Source: Euzebya rosea (GTDB lineage: Bacteria > Actinomycetota > Nitriliruptoria > Euzebyales > Euzebyaceae). Taken from it: a stretch of 64,000 nt of DNA. The stretch is taken from NCBI RefSeq assembly GCF_003073135.1, contig NZ_PGDQ01000011.1, positions 153,818 to 217,817 on the forward strand, in the 5' to 3' direction. The notes beneath the pieces were generated by a model. The model was not told where the DNA came from. It saw only the letters and a list, made by a program, of their open reading frames with translations, and did not search any database. The position numbers and the translations under genes are program-made. Numbering within the stretch: the stretch's first letter is position 1; each line of letters begins with the position of its first letter. Below, in pieces: positions 26,161 to 36,800 of this stretch.

Positions 26161-26182
26161 GTTGTCGCTACGAGGTGCGACC
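26161..26182. repeat. 22-bp repeated stem-loop element, copy 2
   Basis: It matches the copy at 16403-16424 at 20 of 22 bases, with GTCGC and GCGAC arms. It starts 14 bases after the GGT stop codon, between convergent genes, as does the first copy. Confidence 0.5.
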
Positions 26183-26369
26183 AAGGGCACCATGTCGGGG
26201 CCCGCGCCCCGCAGGCAGGTGGTCAGGCGAGCTGGCGGACGAGCAGGAAGCGGGCCCACGCGAACAACAGGTAGCGGATGACGTTGCCGTCACCGCCGTT
26301 GCGAAGCCCGGACACCGCGGCGGCGAACGTCGTCTCGGCGCGGTCGGTGCGGCCGGCCCGGTGGGGCCG

Positions 26370-27496
<1,127 letters not shown>

Positions 27497-27497
<1 letters not shown>

Positions 27498-29629
27498 CAG
27501 GCGCCCGCCCCCTGCTCCTGCTGCATCCGTGCGGCCTCGGCGATCTCCTGCTGCGCCTGGATGGCGGTGATGGCGACCGTGTTGACGATGTCGGGGATGG
27601 TGCAGCCGCGTGACAGGTCGTTGACGGGTTTGTTGAGGCCCTGCAGGACCGGCCCGACGGCGACCGCACCGGCGGAGCGCTGCACCGCCTTGTAGGTGTT
27701 GTTGCCGGTGTTGAGGTCGGGGAACACGAACACGGTGGCGTTGCCGGCGACCGTGCTGTCGGGCAGCTTCTTGCCGGCCACACCCGCATCGACGGCCGCG
27801 TCGTACTGCATGGGCCCCTCGACCTGCAGGTCGGGGCGCCGCTCGCGCACCAGCTCGGTGGCCTCGCGGACGGCCTCGACGTCGGTGCCCGACCCGGACG
27901 CGCCGGTGGAGTACGACAGCATGGCGATGCGCGGCTCGACCCCGAACGCGGCGGCGGTGTCGGCGGAGCTGATGGCGATGTCGGCCAGCTGCGAGGCGTT
28001 GGGGTTGGGGTTGATGGCGCAGTCGCCGTAGACCAGCACCCGGTCGGGCAGCAGCATGAAGAACACCGAGCTGACGATGGCGACGCCGGGCTTGGTGCGC
28101 ACGACCTCCAGGGAGGGTCGGACGGTGTGCTGGGTGGTGTGGGCGGCGCCGGAGACCATGCCGTCGGCGTGGCCCATCAGGACCATCATCGTGCCGAAGT
28201 AGCTGACGTCGAGCAGCAGCTCGTACGCCAGGTCGGGGGTGGCCCCCTTGTGGGCCCGCAGCTCGGCGTAGCGGTCGGCGAAGACCTTCCGCAGCGGCGA
28301 GGTGACGGGGTCGATGACCTCGATGCCGCTGAGGTCGACGCCGAGCCCTGCCGCGCGGGCCTCGACGGCCTGGGGTGATCCGAGCAGCGTCAGCCTGGCC
28401 ACGCCACGACGGTTGAGGATCTCCGCGGCACGCAGGATCCGGTCGTCGGTGGACTCGGGCAGGACGATGTGCCGGCGGTCCTGTCGGGCCCGCTCGATGA
28501 TGTCGAACTCGAACATCAGCGGGGTGACGACCGTCGACCGGGTGACCTCGATCCGCTGGGCGAGCGCCTCGACGTCGACGTGTTCGTCGAAGGTGTCCAG
28601 CGCGGTGGCCAGCTTGCGGGTCTGGGATGCACGCAGGACCGCCGGGACCGCGTCGGCACGGGTGGCGGTGGTGAACGTGTCGTCGTCGACGGACAGGATC
28701 GGGCAGGGCAGGGTGGCGAACCCGTCGAGCAGCCGGACCATCGACGCCTCGGGGCGGTAGCCGCCGGTCAGGACCACCGCGGCGACGTTGGGGAAGGTGG
28801 TCGCCATGCGCGAGCCGATGACGCCGAGGACGACGTCGGCCCGGTCCCCGGGAGTCAGGACGATCGCGCCCTCCACCAGCCGCTCGAGGACGTGCGGGAG
28901 GGTCATCGCGCCGATCGTGATCTTCGACGCGACACGGTCCATGGCGGCCTCGGTGTCGCCGAGCAGTACGCGGGCGTTGATGCCGGTGGCGACCTCGCGG
29001 ACGGTCGGCATGGACAGGGTGGGGACCTCGGGCACGACCCAGACGGGGTCGTCGTGGGGCACGGCCGCGGTGGCCTCGCGGATGGCGTCGAGGTCGGTGG
29101 GGTCGACCCGGTTGACGACGGTGGCCAGCAGCGTGCAGCCCTCGGAGGTGAGGGACTCGCGGGCGACGTGGGTGGCCTCGACGACGTCGTGGGCGGTCCG
29201 GCCGCGCCCGTTGACGATGGCCAGGACGGGGGCGCCGAGGTGGTTGGCAAGCTTGGCGTTGAAGTCGAACTCCAGCGCCGTGGACACGCCGGTGTAGTCG
29301 GTGCCGTCGCACAACACGAACGGGGCCTTGTCGGCCAGCGCCCGGTAGGCCTCGAGCACGCCCTTGAACAGCTCGTCGGTGCGTCCCTGCGCCAGCAGCG
29401 CCTCGACCTGGTCGACGGTGAAGGCGTACCGCTCCTCGGGTTCACCGGCCAGCTCGTAGCGGCCGTCCATCAGCGCCAGCCGGCTGTCGATCGGGTCGGT
29501 CGTGGCCACGACGGGCCGGAAGTAGCCGACCCGGTCCAGCCGGCGGGACAGCAGCTCCATCACACCGAGGGCGATGACGGACTTGCCGGACGCCGGTTCG
29601 AGCGAGGCGATGTAGAGGTTGTTGGCCAC
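27497..29629 (-). CDS. pta: Phosphate acetyltransferase, long form
   Basis: 710 residues. It converts acetyl-CoA and phosphate to acetyl phosphate and CoA. The N-terminal third resembles a P-loop dethiobiotin-synthetase-type domain (LYIASLEPASGKS), followed by a DRTGG domain at about 210-330. The C-terminal catalytic PTA_PTB domain begins near RRHIVLPESTDDRIL and contains DCAINPNPNA, YSTGASGSG and FPDLNTGNNTYKAVQR. The start is GTG 29629, with AGGGAG nine bases upstream; a longer frame begins at 29737 without family similarity. It forms a two-gene operon with ackA. Confidence 0.93.
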
Positions 29630-29691
29630 GGGCTGGGGCTCCCTGGGGGGCGGATCGAGGACGCCCCCATCCTTGCAGGATGTCCCGCGCC

Positions 29692-30009
29692 TCAACCCAG
29701 TCCGAGGACGAGGGACAGGGCCAGGTCGACGCCCCACAGCTCCTGGGGCGTCAGGTGTCCAACGAGGTTCCCGAGACGAGAGGCGTCCACGACCGAGGTC
29801 TGCTCGGCCAGGACGCGGGTCCGCCGACCGTCCACCTCGATCTCCGGTCTGAACGTGGCAGGCCTCGCCGACCGGGAGGTGGGGGCGACGAGGACGGTCG
29901 ACAGTCGGTGGAGCGCATCGGACTGCACCACGACGCCGAATCGACGGCCGTCCTGCTCGTGTCCGGTTCGACCCCGGAGCCGGAGCTCGAACACGTCACC
30001 ACGGGTCAC
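29692..30009 (-). CDS. MazF/PemK family toxin
   Basis: 105 residues. MTRGDVFELRL is the MazF/PemK opening strand, RRFGVVVQSDALHRLSTVLVAPTS gives the conserved PVV-like and S/T positions of this fold, and RVLAEQTSVVDASRL carries the QT.vD element. These toxins are mRNA interferases. The GTG at 30009 follows GGAGG by six bases and overlaps the antitoxin stop by 14 bases, so the pair is coupled. The cleavage site cannot be read from sequence. Confidence 0.85.
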   Translation of the reverse strand: MTRGDVFELRLRGRTGHEQDGRRFGVVVQSDALHRLSTVLVAPTSRSARPATFRPEIEVDGRRTRVLAEQTSVVDASRLGNLVGHLTPQELWGVDLALSLVLGLG

Positions 30010-30265
30010 GGAGGTCCTCCATCATCGCCGCAACCCTGCGAGCCTCGGCAACGTCCTCCTCGTCCGCCGCCAGCGCGGCAACCTCCACCTCGAGGCGAGC
30101 GCGGTCCCGCAGCTGCCGCGCAGCGGTCAGCAACCCCAGCCGCACGGCCTCGGTACGGCTGAGCCCGGTCGCCTCGAGCTCGGCAAGGGCACGTTGCGCG
30201 TCCTCGTCGAGACGGGCCGAGATGGGTCTGGACTCCACGTCCCCCATCGTACTACGAAACGTCAT
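29996..30265 (-). CDS. Antitoxin of the MazF pair
   Basis: 89 residues. SRPISARLDEDAQRALAELE then GLSRTEAVRLGL is a ribbon-helix-helix DNA-binding domain, followed by an acidic-basic C-terminal helix (DEEDVAEARRVAAMMEDL) that would wrap the toxin. The ATG at 30265 is preferred because TACCGT lies six bases before it; ATG at 30247 is an alternative that removes six residues. It should neutralise the downstream toxin and repress its own promoter. Confidence 0.8.
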   Translation of the reverse strand: MTFRSTMGDVESRPISARLDEDAQRALAELEATGLSRTEAVRLGLLTAARQLRDRARLEVEVAALAADEEDVAEARRVAAMMEDLRDPW

Positions 30266-30277
30266 ACAGGGACGGTA
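30247..30277 (-). promoter_or_regulatory. Promoter and operator-like palindrome of the toxin-antitoxin pair
   Basis: On the minus strand TACCGT (30277-30272) is six bases from the ATG at 30265, a leaderless -10 arrangement. A CGTA-G-TACG palindrome lies just inside the gene, immediately before the second ATG. Ribbon-helix-helix antitoxins often bind such short palindromes. Confidence 0.4.
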
Positions 30278-30318
30278 GTGGGGTCCGCCGATGACGAGCA
30301 ACCCCAGTTGTCCACACG

Positions 30319-30352
30319 CCACGGCCCCGAGCGTGGTGCCCAGGGGCCGTGG
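30319..30352 (-). terminator. Hairpin terminator of the 1122-residue CWB2 gene
   Basis: CCACGGCCCC (30319-30328) and GGGGCCGTGG (30343-30352) form a perfect 10-bp stem with a 14-base loop. It lies 14 bases past the stop codon of the gene at 30366 and before the antitoxin promoter. Confidence 0.7.
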
Positions 30353-30365
30353 GTGTGGGTTGCGG

Positions 30366-33300
30366 CTACGAGGCCTCGGTGACCTCCACGTCGGCCACGG
30401 CCAGCTGCTCGCTGCCGTTGGGGTAGACCAGCTTGACCTTCACGAGGCAGGTACCGGTCGGGTGGTCCCCGGGCACGTCGACGCTGATCGTCGTCGACCC
30501 CGACACCGCGCCGCCGTCCGTCACGAGCGCCTGCTGGCCGTCACAGTCCAGCAGCGTCTCGTACCCGGTGGCGCTGTAGGTGCCGGACAGCTCGAACGGG
30601 ATGGTCCCGCCCTGCGGGTAGCTGCCGTCGGGCTCGACCACGTCGGCCAGGTCGGGCAGGCCCAGCAGCGACCGGCTCTCGGTGCACCGCTCCGGCGCGA
30701 TGCCGCAGACCAGCACGTACCCGTCGACCATGTCCTCGTCGACGGCGAACGACGTCGGCGGGTCCAGGAACGCCTGGGTCTGCGGGACCAGCTGATCCTC
30801 GACCCCAAGCACCACGGGTGCCCCGTGGATGGCGGAGTGGCCGGCACCGGCGAACCCGGCTGCCCATGCGTTCGGGGCGGTGCCGTCGAGCACCATCACC
30901 CGTTCGGCGTCGCGCTCGTCGACGTAGCCACGCTGCTCGGCGATCTCCAGGGCCGTGTCGAACCGGCTGCCACCCGCGACGCGGATGACCTCGATGCCCA
31001 GCGCACGGACGGCGTCCAGCACCGTCTCGTTGATGGCGGCCTCACCACCGACGACGTAGAGGGTCTCGATCGTCGACTGCTGCATGTAGGTCATGGTCGA
31101 GGTGGACAGCACCTCGGTCTGGGTGAACAGCAGCGGCCAGCCCTCGTCGGCTGCCCATGCGCCGGCGGCGAGGGAGTCGGCGAAGGCCTGGGTGTCGTCG
31201 CCGCCCGCGGCCGGGAAGGCACGGGCCAGGATGCCGGTGGTCGCCGAGGGGTACTCCAGCCGGGCGGCCTCGATGGCGGTCTCCAGCCGGGACGGACCCG
31301 CGTAGCGGACGACCGTGTAGCCGGCCGCGGTCAGGGCGTCCTCGACGGACTGGTCGATCGCGGCGGTGCCGCCGAGGATGCCGACCTCGGTCACGCCCAG
31401 CCGCTGGAGCTCGGCCAGCACCGACGGGTACAGCTCGTCGGTCGCGGTCAGCAGCAGCGGGCGGCCGTCTGCGACGGTGTTGCCCTGCAGCGCACCGGAG
31501 GCCAGCGCGTCGGCGAACCCGGCGTCGGTGGCCAGCAGCGCACGCCGTCCGCCGTCCTGGGCGAAGGTCGACGGTGGCGCGTCGGGGAAGGTGGCCTGGC
31601 TGAACCGCAGGGCCACGTCGGCGTTGGCGTTGTTGGACGGGCCGCCCTCGACGACCACGCGCAGGGTGTCGTTGACGCCGTCGCGCAGATCGGCGATGTC
31701 GATGGGTTCGCCGTCGTCGTCGAGGATCGTGCCGATGGCAGTGTCACCGTCGACCGCGATGGTCGCGCCCATGGGGTTGGAGAGGGTGAGGGCGAACGTC
31801 TCGTCGGGTTCGACGATCGTGTCGCCGTGGACGGTGACCTCGACGGTCGTGGTCGTCGTGCCGGCCATGACGGTCGCCGTGCCGGATGCGGTCAGGTAGT
31901 CCACGCCCTCCAGCGGCTGGCCGCCACCGGTGGCGTGCCCCTCACCCGTGTCGGTGTCGGCGGTCGCCCAGTCGACGGTGACGTCGCTGGGGACCATGAC
32001 GTCCTGGGTGATGGTGAACGTGAACGTGGTCGCGCCCTCGTTCCCCTCCGCCATCTCGACGTCGTCGATGGTCAGCTCGGGCACGATGGCCTGGACCTCG
32101 GGGACGATGGCGACGATGTCGCTCTCGCCGTTGGTGTCGGCGGTCACGGTGCCGTTGGTGGCGTCGGTGGTCCACACGGCCCAGTCGCCGCCGGAGGCGA
32201 TGACCGGCTGGCGCGAGGTGTCGTTGGCGGGAGTGACCCCGCCGGCGACGGTGGACAGGAGCGTCACGTCGGTGCCGTCGAAGGCCCAGATGTGCTGCTC
32301 GGGGGCGATGGCCGGGTCGACCAGGTCGGTTGCCTCGGAGCTGTAGATGACGTCACCGTTGGAGGCGATGCCGAGCCCGACGGCCAGGCCGGGTGCGCCG
32401 GAGTCCTCGTTGCCGCCGTCGGTGCCGGCGGCGTTGGGAGATCCCAGGACGATGTCGCCGGTGTCGACGGCGTATCGGACGACGTCCCAGCTGGTACCGG
32501 TGGCCTTGGTCGGCCCGGTGGTGACGAGGTCGGTGGCGAGGGTCAGGAACGCCACGTAGTCGCCGGAGCCGGCGACGACGGCCTTGAAGGACTGCCCGTT
32601 GCCGGCGTTGCCGCCGGCGTTGGAGGAGATGCGCGTCCAGGTGGGCACCTGGCCGGGGGGCGCCTCGACGAGGATGACGTCCAGCCCGCCGTTGCCGTCG
32701 GTGCCGCCACCGATGTCGGTGGCCTCGGTCTCGAAGGAGATCCAGCGACCGTCGTCGGAGATCGTCGCGCGGGACGAGAAGCCGTTGCCGGTGCCGGTCA
32801 GCGCGTTGTTGAGCGACAGGTAGGTGGACAGGGACGGCAGGTTGCCGCCGTTGACGGCGTTGATCCGGTAGTAGCCGATGTCGGAGGCGTTGTTGGTGTC
32901 GCCCCCGGCGCCGATGTTGGTGGCCGACGTGGTGTAGACGACGAACTGGCCGTCACCCGAGAGGTCGGCGTTCTGCGAGTTGCCGTTGCCGGGCTCGACG
33001 TCGTTGGGGTTGATGGCGTTGGGACGCGAGACCAGCTCGTGGGTGTCGGCCATGCGGTCGTACCGGAAGACCTGGGAGTTCGCCGAGGCCTGCATGTTGG
33101 GGATCAGGTCGTCGCAGGCCGACTGGTAGGCCAGGGCGCTGCCGTCGCCCGCGAGGTCGACGCCCAGGGACAGGCCCTCGTCGCACGTCTGGCTCGGGTC
33201 GTCGTGGGCGTGGGAGACCAACGTCGTGGTGCCGTCGGCGATCGAGTACAGGTAGACGTCGCGTTCGTTGTTGGTGTCGGTGACGCCGGCGACCAGGTTG

Positions 33301-33734
33301 GTGGCGAAGGTCGTGAAGGCCACGTAGCTCCCGTCGGCGGAGACGACCGGGGTACCCGAGGAGCCACCGCTCGCCGAGGTCAGCGGCGACCCGGCGGCGT
33401 GGCTGACCAGCGTGGTGGTGCCCATGACGGTGTCGCGCAGGTAGACGTCGCCGAGGTTGGCGCCGTTGCCGTCGACGAACCCGTCGACCAGGTCGGTGGC
33501 GCGGGAGGTGAAGGCGACCCAGCGGCCGCTGTCGGAGATCGATGCGGGACCGGTGGAGTCGTCGTCACCGGCGTCGTCACCGTCGGCGTTGACGCTGATG
33601 AGCTGGGTGGGGCCGGTCGGCACGGCGGCGGCGGGACCGGCTGCGGCGAGCAACGACGCGACGAGCGCCAGCAGGGCCAGCACCACCGGGCCGGCGCCGA
33701 GTCGCGAGAGGCGGACAGGACTGAACAGGGGCAT
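30366..33734 (-). CDS. Large secreted beta-propeller/Calx-beta/CWB2 surface protein
   Basis: 1122 residues. AAGGAG lies five bases before the ATG at 33734. A signal peptide ends near PAAAVP (about residue 38). Residues about 40-560 hold repeated WD40-like/TolB-type blades, seen as DSGRWVAFTSRATDLV, ADGSYVAFTTFATNLV, DDGRWISFETEATDIG and similar units. A Calx-beta domain covers about 560-680 (TFTITQDVMVPSDVTVDWAT, GTATVMAGTTTTTVEV, DETFALTLSNP). CWB2 modules occupy about 720-960 (GILGGTAAIDQSV, YVVGGEAAINETV, RVAGGSRFDTALEIA). A small C-terminal beta domain with paired cysteines follows. It looks like a calcium-binding, wall-attached protein; its ligand is unknown. It lies 139 bases downstream of the Rhs gene. 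Confidence 0.8.
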   Translation of the reverse strand: MPLFSPVRLSRLGAGPVVLALLALVASLLAAAGPAAAVPTGPTQLISVNADGDDAGDDDSTGPASISDSGRWVAFTSRATDLVDGFVDGNGANLGDVYLRDTVMGTTTLVSHAAGSPLTSASGGSSGTPVVSADGSYVAFTTFATNLVAGVTDTNNERDVYLYSIADGTTTLVSHAHDDPSQTCDEGLSLGVDLAGDGSALAYQSACDDLIPNMQASANSQVFRYDRMADTHELVSRPNAINPNDVEPGNGNSQNADLSGDGQFVVYTTSATNIGAGGDTNNASDIGYYRINAVNGGNLPSLSTYLSLNNALTGTGNGFSSRATISDDGRWISFETEATDIGGGTDGNGGLDVILVEAPPGQVPTWTRISSNAGGNAGNGQSFKAVVAGSGDYVAFLTLATDLVTTGPTKATGTSWDVVRYAVDTGDIVLGSPNAAGTDGGNEDSGAPGLAVGLGIASNGDVIYSSEATDLVDPAIAPEQHIWAFDGTDVTLLSTVAGGVTPANDTSRQPVIASGGDWAVWTTDATNGTVTADTNGESDIVAIVPEVQAIVPELTIDDVEMAEGNEGATTFTFTITQDVMVPSDVTVDWATADTDTGEGHATGGGQPLEGVDYLTASGTATVMAGTTTTTVEVTVHGDTIVEPDETFALTLSNPMGATIAVDGDTAIGTILDDDGEPIDIADLRDGVNDTLRVVVEGGPSNNANADVALRFSQATFPDAPPSTFAQDGGRRALLATDAGFADALASGALQGNTVADGRPLLLTATDELYPSVLAELQRLGVTEVGILGGTAAIDQSVEDALTAAGYTVVRYAGPSRLETAIEAARLEYPSATTGILARAFPAAGGDDTQAFADSLAAGAWAADEGWPLLFTQTEVLSTSTMTYMQQSTIETLYVVGGEAAINETVLDAVRALGIEVIRVAGGSRFDTALEIAEQRGYVDERDAERVMVLDGTAPNAWAAGFAGAGHSAIHGAPVVLGVEDQLVPQTQAFLDPPTSFAVDEDMVDGYVLVCGIAPERCTESRSLLGLPDLADVVEPDGSYPQGGTIPFELSGTYSATGYETLLDCDGQQALVTDGGAVSGSTTISVDVPGDHPTGTCLVKVKLVYPNGSEQLAVADVEVTEAS

Positions 33735-33873
33735 GTCAACTCCTTGCCAGGGCGCGATCCCCTCATAGGCTCGCGCGGTACGGACGGGCCTGAACCGGTC
33801 CGGACCGAGGAGTGTTTCATGGCTTGCGGTGACCCCGCGAGCCGTAATGGGTTCGTACGGGTGCGAAGGGGGC

Positions 33874-36800
33874 TCAACCGCTCGCGGTGGCTGGTGGGTC
33901 CCCTGGTTCCTCGTACTTGCCGATCAGGTAGTTGGCGATCCCGATGCCGATGTTCCACAGCAACAACACGGTGTTCCGTGCGATGTTGACGCCGGCTGCC
34001 AGGGTCGAGACGAGGGCCTCCTCGGCAGCCACGCGGGGGCTGGTCCCCTGGATGACCAGCACCAGCATGTTCACGGCGAAGATCACGATGACCAGGACGA
34101 GGGCCACCACGAGGGCGATGCCGGCCGTGATCGCCGTGACATCAGCAAGGATGCCGACCAGGGCCCCGCCCAGGATGCCCGCGACCAAGCCGCCGACTGC
34201 GCCGGCCAGCCCGTAGACGGTGGCGTCGCCGATGAACTCGTGGGTGAAGCCGTCACCCTGCTGGTAGGCCGACACGATGCCGCCGATGGCGCCGATCACC
34301 GCGCCGATGACCAAGCCCGTGATGACACCCCCGACCGTGACCACGCGACCGGTCCGATCCTCGTACGTGATCGGGTTGTTGAAGGCGTACTGGTAGGCGT
34401 GCCGGGTCAGCGGTTCGGCCAGGGTTCCGGTCTCCGGGTCGACTCCGGTGAACAGTCCGGCCGTCGGGTCGTAGTCGCGGGCTCGCATCACGTACAGCCC
34501 CGTCCGCGCGTCCAGTCGTTCCCCGTCGAAGAGGTGCGTGACGAGGGTGGTTCCCTGTGACTCGGCGACGGTTCCGAACGCGTCGTAGCGACGCTGGGCA
34601 ACGACCTGTCCGCCGGAGTCGGTCGTCAGACGCATGTCCCCGGTGTGATCGGCGTGGGTCCATTCACGTCCGTCGGGCCCGGTGACGGCGATCAGGTCCA
34701 GCCCGAACGTGCGGTCGACCTGCCCGGCGGGCCCGGTGCTGATGACGACTTCGCTGAGCCCGGTGGGCGCGAGGGGATCGTGCAGGTTGATGCTCGTCCC
34801 AGAGGTGTCCTGCTCCGTGATGCGGTTGCCCATCGCATCGTAGGTGTAGGTGACCACACCCTGCGGGGTCCTGGCGCTGATCAACCGGTCGGCACGGTCG
34901 TAACCCAGCAGCGTCGATCCGGCCGGACCGGTCGAGCCGATGCGGTTGCCCCGTGCGTCGTGGGAGTGGATGAGGTCGCCCTGAGACATCAGGCGGTTGT
35001 CCGGATCGTACGTGGAGGTGGTGCGCGCACCGGTCCGGTCGACGTCGAGGGTCCGGTTGCCCGCGGCGTCGTAGGTGTAGGTGTGCCCGCTGACGAGTGT
35101 CCCGCCGGCATCGCGGTGCTGCTCGTCGACCAGCCAGCGGTTCGCGTCGTAAGTGTAGGTGGAGGTCGCCCCGTCGAGAGCGGTCATCATGGTGATGTCG
35201 CCGTTGAGGTCACGTGTGGCGTCCCACCCCGACAGCGCACCGGCGGCGTTGGCGAGGGTGACCGTGTCGAGTCGGCCCGCGATGTCGTAGGTGTGTGTCG
35301 TGGTCACCCCGTTGGCGGCCGCCACCGTCGTCGGCCGGCCGGCGAGGTCGTAGGCGTAGGTGGTCGTGCCAGCGGCATCCGTGGTACCCACCAGCCGTCG
35401 GGCGGCATCGTGGGCGTACGTCACGGTGTGCGTCGTTCCCGCCGTGGGCTCGGCCGTCATCGTCGTGAGGTTGCCGACGGCGTCGTAGGTGTAGGCGATC
35501 CGTCCCACCCCCGTCGTCTGGATGGCGGTGGGTCGGCCGAGCTCGTCGGTGGTGATGTCGGTTGCGACACCGCTGTCGGTGGCGTGGACCGTTCGTCCGG
35601 CGGCGTCGTACCGTCGTGTGGTCTCGGTGCCGTCGGGTCGTGTCTCCGTCAGCAGCCGGCCACCGTCGTCGAAGGTGCGGATGGTCAGCCCTCCGGCACG
35701 GTCGACGGTCCGGACGGGATTGCCGACGGCGTCGTACTCGGTCTCTTCGACGAGCCCGCTGGGGAACGTGGTCCGGACGATCCGGCCCGCGTGGTCGTGG
35801 GCGTACCTGGTCGTCCGACCGAGCGGGTCGGTGACCGAGGTCCGGTTGCCGTTGCGGTCGTACGTGGCGATCGTCGTCCGTGCGCCCGGCTCGGTGACCC
35901 GTATCAGGTTCCCGGCCGCGTCGTACTCCAGGGACCGGACGTTGCCCATCGCATCCGTCACGCTGGTCAATCGGTCGGCGTTGTCATAGGACCGGGTCAC
36001 CGTGCCGCCGTCACCATGGGTCGTGCGGACGAGCCGGTTCCGGGCGTCGTAGGCATACGCGATGGTGACCCCTGCCGGGTCCGTCTCCCGAACGAGGTTC
36101 CCCGCCCCGTCGTGGGCGTAGGTCGTCACCCCACCGGCGGGGTCGGTCGCGGTGTGCAGGTTTCCTGCAGCATCGTGGGTGAAGGTCGTGGTCGCACCGT
36201 TGGCGTCGGTCTCCGACGTCATCTGGCCTGCGAGGTCGTAGGTCCAGGTCGTCGTGGCGCCGTCGGGGTCGGTCCTCGATGTGACGTTGCCCGACTGGTC
36301 GTGGCTGTAGGTCGTGGTGGCTCCCGTGGCATCCACCTCCCGGACGAGCTGGCCGACCGCGTCGTAGGTGTGGGTCCTGCCCACCCCAGTGGCGTCGGCC
36401 GCGCTGAGTATCCGCCCGGCCGGGTCGTAGGCCATCGCGAGGTCGGCGCCGCCCGGACGGTCCAGCTCCAGCACGTCGCCAACGGCGTTGCGCACGAGGA
36501 CCGTGCGCGCGCCCTCGGGGTCCACGATCGCGGTTGTCCGTCCGGCGGCGTCGGCTTCGATCGTCGTGAGGTTACCGAGGGGGTCCTCGACGAGGAGGGC
36601 CGAAGGGTCGGTGAAGTCCTGCCGATACGTCCCGCCGTCCGGCCGCACTTCGGTGGTGGCCCGACCGAAGGCGTCGAGGGTCCGTTGGACGGTCCCCCCG
36701 ACGCCGTCGGTGACGATGACGGGGGTCCCTCGGCTGTCGTAGCTGGTCGACTCCACCAGCTCCCCGTCGCCGGCGACCACCGACAGGACGTTGCCCCTGG

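Noticed and set aside
27498..29312. Upstream extension of the ackA frame.
   Set aside because: It is antisense-like Arg/His-rich sequence in another frame of pta; the NAGSSS motif defines the start at 27497.
30291..33989. Plus-strand frame of over 1200 codons.
   Set aside because: It runs across the antitoxin promoter, a terminator and the whole CWB2 gene on the other strand, and has no recognisable protein character.
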